Part shown: in pieces, positions 5,345 to 7,848 of the stretch | Layout of the letters: each line of letters starts with the position of its first letter | How positions within the stretch are numbered: position 1 is the first letter of the stretch | Assembly: GCA_016195765.1 (NCBI GenBank) | Contig: JACPYZ010000115.1 | Location: 1-7,848, forward strand | Reading direction: 5' to 3' | DNA from: Candidatus Curtissbacteria bacterium | GTDB lineage: Bacteria; Patescibacteriota; Microgenomatia; Curtissbacterales; GWA2-41-24 | Length of the DNA stretch: 7,848 bases | Program-made: the position numbers and the translations under genes | The notes under the pieces: generated by a model | What the model was told of the DNA's origin: nothing | What the model saw: the letters and a program-made list of their open reading frames with translations, nothing else | Databases searched by the model: none

Positions 5345-5833
5345 ATGTTTAACTTAAATAACTTCAAGAAGAGGTTTGCCCGAACAGGCGCAAAACCTAA
5401 AATAATTTACCGAAGAACTCTAAGGTTCATCGACAGGCGTCCGCTTACCAGTTTTTTTGCTTTGCTCGTTCTTCTTTTGGTACTAATTGCACTTGGGAAC
5501 TTTATGAGAAAGCCCAGGCACGCGGATCAAAACGTAGAGGTAGCTCCTAAAATAGTCCAGACCTACACAATTGGCGCAACACCGAAAATTACCGTTCAAG
5601 GCCAAATTGAAAAATCAGGTATAGTTAAAATTACAGCCCAAACTCCAGGCATTGTTTCGCAAATAAACGTCAAAGCCGGCCAGCAGGTTTGGCGCGGCAC
5701 AAACTTACTTTCCCTATCTTCAAACTACAGCGGCAGTAACCCACTTTCTGTTGCCAGACAATTAGCGGGAGCCCAATACAAGAATATTGTGGATACATTC
5801 CCGATGCAAAAGGATTTAATCGGAAAACAATGA
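5345..5833 (+). CDS. N-terminal part of membrane fusion protein (anchor and first lipoyl half)
   Basis: The 162 residues before the TGA. A strongly basic cytoplasmic leader (about 8-33, with KKRFAR and RRTLRFIDRRP) precedes one membrane helix at about 34-53 (LTSFFALLVLLLVLIALGNF), giving an N-in anchor with no lipobox. Residues about 80-125 are the first half of the barrel-sandwich: KITVQGQIEKSGIVKI, then TPGIVSQINVKAGQQVWRGT and NLLSL, the usual lipoyl-like turn. From about 131 the first helix of the coiled-coil hairpin begins and is cut at 163. Alone, this piece would be an anchored stub unlikely to assemble with the pump. No Shine-Dalgarno precedes the ATG; the start was chosen from the promoter position. 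Confidence 0.75.
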   Translation: MFNLNNFKKRFARTGAKPKIIYRRTLRFIDRRPLTSFFALLVLLLVLIALGNFMRKPRHADQNVEVAPKIVQTYTIGATPKITVQGQIEKSGIVKITAQTPGIVSQINVKAGQQVWRGTNLLSLSSNYSGSNPLSVARQLAGAQYKNIVDTFPMQKDLIGKQ

Positions 5834-6781
5834 GACCTTGCCAACAAAAACCGCGAAAATGCCGAAAAGCTGCGAGATATCACAAACCAATCTCTTGGCG
5901 AAACCCGCGATTTAATTTCTTTAAATGAAAACATCATTTCGTCGCTGCAAACACAATTGCAAAGTCAAACACCCGGCAGTTCCATTTATATTGGCACCCA
6001 AGCACAAATAAGCCAATTTCAGGGCATAAATAACCAATTAAAATCTGGTCTAAGAAACGCAGAATATCAAGCAAGCGGAGATAACCCACCCGCCCAACTT
6101 GCTCAACTTCAAAGCGATATTGCCCAAAAACAATTGGATCTTCAAGACAAAGCATTGGAACTCACAAAAGAAACGAGTGCCTTACAACTTAAACTTGCTC
6201 AAGTAAACGAAGCAAACTATTTCCCCGTTTCTCCTTTTGAAGGAGTTGTCGAAAGAGTTAACGTTGAAGTTGGCCAATCTGTTTCACCGGGAACCGTGCT
6301 TGCAACAATCACAGGAACAGACAAAACGGCAACCGCTCAAGCTTTTGTTCCACTTACAATTGCAAGGCAAATCTCAAAACTAACTACTTCTACTTTGCAT
6401 TTACCAGGAGGCACAGTCGACCTTTACCCCACCTATGTTTCCGAAGAAGCTACCGAAGGCCAACTTTATTCGGTGCTTTTTGCAATTCCGGCAGAATTTG
6501 AAAACAACACAACTGACCGCAGCTTTATCACAATCGAACTACCAATCGACCAGGACACCACAAACACAGCAGACCCATTCGTACCGATTGACAGTGTTCA
6601 CCAAACCCAGGACGAAGCATTTGTTTTTGTGATTGCTGACAAAAAAGCTGCTGCCAAAAAAGTGACCCTCGGCGAAGTTCAAGGATCTTACATTCAAGTT
6701 TTAAACGGACTTGCGCAAAATGATCAGATTATTTTGAGTCGCAATGTGATTGCCGGCGATAAAGTAGAAACTAAAAACTAA
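5834..6781 (+). CDS. C-terminal part of membrane fusion protein (hairpin, second lipoyl half, barrel)
   Basis: Same frame, directly after the TGA. It holds the rest of the coiled-coil hairpin (about codons 164-290 of the full gene, Gln/Leu-rich, with LQSDIAQKQLDLQDKALELT), the second lipoyl half at about 292-322 (FPVSPFEGVVERVNVEVGQS, then VSPGTVLATI), a beta-barrel region and a membrane-proximal domain ending ILSRNVIAGDKVETKN. There is no membrane anchor and no convincing start: the first usable codon is a TTG at 5957 inside the hairpin, without a ribosome binding site. Independent translation therefore looks unlikely, and its intact state argues that the full-length protein is, or was recently, made. 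Confidence 0.75.
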   Translation, partial: DLANKNRENAEKLRDITNQSLGETRDLISLNENIISSLQTQLQSQTPGSSIYIGTQAQISQFQGINNQLKSGLRNAEYQASGDNPPAQLAQLQSDIAQKQLDLQDKALELTKETSALQLKLAQVNEANYFPVSPFEGVVERVNVEVGQSVSPGTVLATITGTDKTATAQAFVPLTIARQISKLTTSTLHLPGGTVDLYPTYVSEEATEGQLYSVLFAIPAEFENNTTDRSFITIELPIDQDTTNTADPFVPIDSVHQTQDEAFVFVIADKKAAAKKVTLGEVQGSYIQVLNGLAQNDQIILSRNVIAGDKVETKN

Positions 6782-6782
6782 A

Positions 6783-7848
6783 ATGGCACCCCGAAAGTCT
6801 ACCCATGAAAGCCTTTATTTAAAAAGGTTAAAATTTGATCCCAAGCTTTCAAGAAGCTTTTTTGCCAAATATCTTACTAATTTTCGCTACGTTTTTTTGC
6901 TTATTTTAATAATCGCAGTCGTTGGTACTTTTAGCTATATCAATCTGCCAAGGCGCCTAAATCCGCAAATTAAAATTCCAATTGTCTCCATAGCTACAGT
7001 TTTGCCAGGTGCTGGACCTAGCGATGTGGAGTCTCTTGTAACAATTCCTATGGAAGACGCCCTTTCTGGCCTGCCAAACGTCACAACAGTCACCTCCACT
7101 TCCCAAGAAAACGTTTCAATAATCACAATCGAGTTCAGCTCTGGCGTAAGCCCAGACAAAGCCAAAGACGATGTTCAGTCACAAGTGGACTCCGTAACAA
7201 CCTTACCGACAGATGCTAAAACACCTAAAGTTCAAAAACTAGACTTTGAAAACGCCCCCGTATGGAATTTTTTGGTTGCTTCAAATGCAGACAATGCCAG
7301 CCTTATAAGCTTTTCCGAAAGCCTGAAGGACAAGATTAAAAATATTGCCAGCGTCAAAGATGTCACATTAAGTGGAAACGAAACCCAGGAGATTCAAATC
7401 TTAATAAAGCCCGAAACTCAAAAAACTTATAATGTCGACTCTGCTTCTCTTTCACAAATTGTAAGTGCAGCCGTTCCTTCTCACCCTTCTGGCACAATCA
7501 ACACCGAAAATTCTTCGTTTTCCCTGACAATTGACCCCACTATAAAATCGGTTGAGGATTTAAGAAACTTAGAAGTAATTATCAATGGCCAACCTGTTAA
7601 GCTTTCGGCAATTGCCCAGGTCGAACTGCGTTCTTCGCCAAACCAAACCGAAACATTTTTCTTGGATCCTAGTAAGGGAACCCCACAAAGAGCAATTGCA
7701 TTCTCTGTTTTTAAAACGGAATCAGCAAACATTGACCGCGCCGTTATCGATACCCAAAAAGTGCTTGATGCCGAAGTCAAAAACTATGGCGACAAGTTTA
7801 AGGTGGTTTCGCTCGTTGATACATCACAACTAATTAACAAACAATTCA
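6783..7848 (+). CDS. RND efflux transporter (HAE1/AcrB-like), 3' end cut by window edge
   Basis: 355 codons are present of a protein that is usually about 1,000 residues, so roughly the first third. A basic cytoplasmic N-terminus (LYLKRLKFDPKLSRSFFAKY) leads into the first membrane helix at about 36-54 (VFLLILIIAVVGTFSYI). The porter domain follows with the family pattern LPRRLNPQIKIPIVSI, then VLPGAGPSDVESLVTIPMED and LSGLPNVTTVTSTSQ, as in AcrB (KLPVAQYPTIAPPAVTIS, YPGADAKTV). These pumps use the proton gradient to export drugs, lipids or other hydrophobic compounds through a membrane fusion protein. The ATG sits 1 base after the TAA of that gene, so translation is probably coupled and the upstream TGA could reduce pump expression. 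No outer-membrane channel gene is in view. No in-frame TGA occurs in the 355 codons. Confidence 0.92.
   Translation, partial: MAPRKSTHESLYLKRLKFDPKLSRSFFAKYLTNFRYVFLLILIIAVVGTFSYINLPRRLNPQIKIPIVSIATVLPGAGPSDVESLVTIPMEDALSGLPNVTTVTSTSQENVSIITIEFSSGVSPDKAKDDVQSQVDSVTTLPTDAKTPKVQKLDFENAPVWNFLVASNADNASLISFSESLKDKIKNIASVKDVTLSGNETQEIQILIKPETQKTYNVDSASLSQIVSAAVPSHPSGTINTENSSFSLTIDPTIKSVEDLRNLEVIINGQPVKLSAIAQVELRSSPNQTETFFLDPSKGTPQRAIAFSVFKTESANIDRAVIDTQKVLDAEVKNYGDKFKVVSLVDTSQLINKQF
6843..6863 (+). other. Small hairpin followed by T-run inside the RND gene
   Basis: AAGCTT, five-base loop, AAGCTT, then a T-run (6858-6863). The stem has only two G-C pairs, so it is weak as an intrinsic terminator. 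It lies about 60 bases into the RND coding region and may be coincidence. Confidence 0.25.

Larger units (their letters stand above)
5345..6781 (+). pseudogene. Membrane fusion protein (HlyD/AcrA type) interrupted by in-frame TGA
   Basis: One reading frame of 478 codons plus a TAA stop, broken only by TGA at 5831-5833 (codon 163). The complete product would be a periplasmic-adaptor type membrane fusion protein: membrane helix, first half of the lipoyl (barrel-sandwich) domain, coiled-coil hairpin, second lipoyl half, beta-barrel and membrane-proximal domain. Both halves of the lipoyl domain are needed to fold it, and the TGA separates them. No frame change or other damage is seen, and the frame continues seamlessly (DLANKNRENAEKLRD) after the TGA. 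This points to a recent substitution, a sequence error or readthrough rather than old decay. CGA (Arg) to TGA is the simplest route, and Arg would suit the polar helix. The RND gene starts 1 base after the TAA, so the pair was built as one operon. Confidence 0.8.

Noticed and set aside
5831..5870. Selenocysteine at the in-frame TGA
   Set aside because: No clear stem-loop with a GG apex at the bacterial SECIS distance is visible, and membrane fusion proteins have no known selenocysteine in the coiled-coil hairpin.

Overview
The window fits a compact, moderately AT-rich genome of the Candidate Phyla Radiation (Patescibacteria, perhaps Microgenomates). That is an inference, not a phylogenetic placement. 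It rests on tiny intergenic gaps, start codons lying almost on top of -10 boxes, a single gene with a good Shine-Dalgarno sequence, a winged-helix-type AAA/STAND ATPase fragment, LytR_C proteins and an RND pump with no outer-membrane partner in view.

Layout: (1) 1-816, minus strand: ATPase with an aberrant P-loop, cut by the window edge. (2) 965-2086, plus: a divergent GlpX-type (class II) fructose-1,6-bisphosphatase relative with a long N-terminal extension. (3) 2095-2844, minus: a full-length YebC-family protein, converging on the glpX-like gene. (4) 2933-3610, plus: a TPR protein with a HIRAN-like C-terminal region, divergent from yebC. (5) 5213 down to 3611, minus: a likely three-gene operon made of a 47-residue basic protein with a perfect Shine-Dalgarno, a membrane-anchored LCP-like/LytR_C protein, and a short membrane-anchored Pro/Glu-rich protein whose ATG directly follows the previous stop. 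(6) 5345-7848, plus: an RND efflux operon behind a perfect TTGACA-N17-TATAAT promoter. It holds a HlyD/AcrA-type membrane fusion protein, then an RND transporter that runs off the window.

The most striking point is that the membrane fusion protein gene is one continuous reading frame of 478 codons broken by a single in-frame TGA at 5831-5833, inside its coiled-coil hairpin. Everything on both sides is well preserved and in the same frame. A nonsense substitution (CGA to TGA is the simplest), an assembly or strain error, or TGA decoding are the candidates. No other gene here has an internal TGA, which argues against wholesale recoding, but the one TGA used as a stop (yebC) is followed four codons later by TAA, so the window alone cannot exclude it.

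The genes are linked mainly by cell-envelope functions (LCP/LytR_C operon and RND pump), with housekeeping (yebC) and carbon-metabolism (glpX-like) genes interspersed. Convergent neighbours end 8 and 0 bases apart with no visible terminator. I saw no rRNA, tRNA, CRISPR array, insertion sequence or prophage feature, and no gene-free stretch longer than 300 bases.
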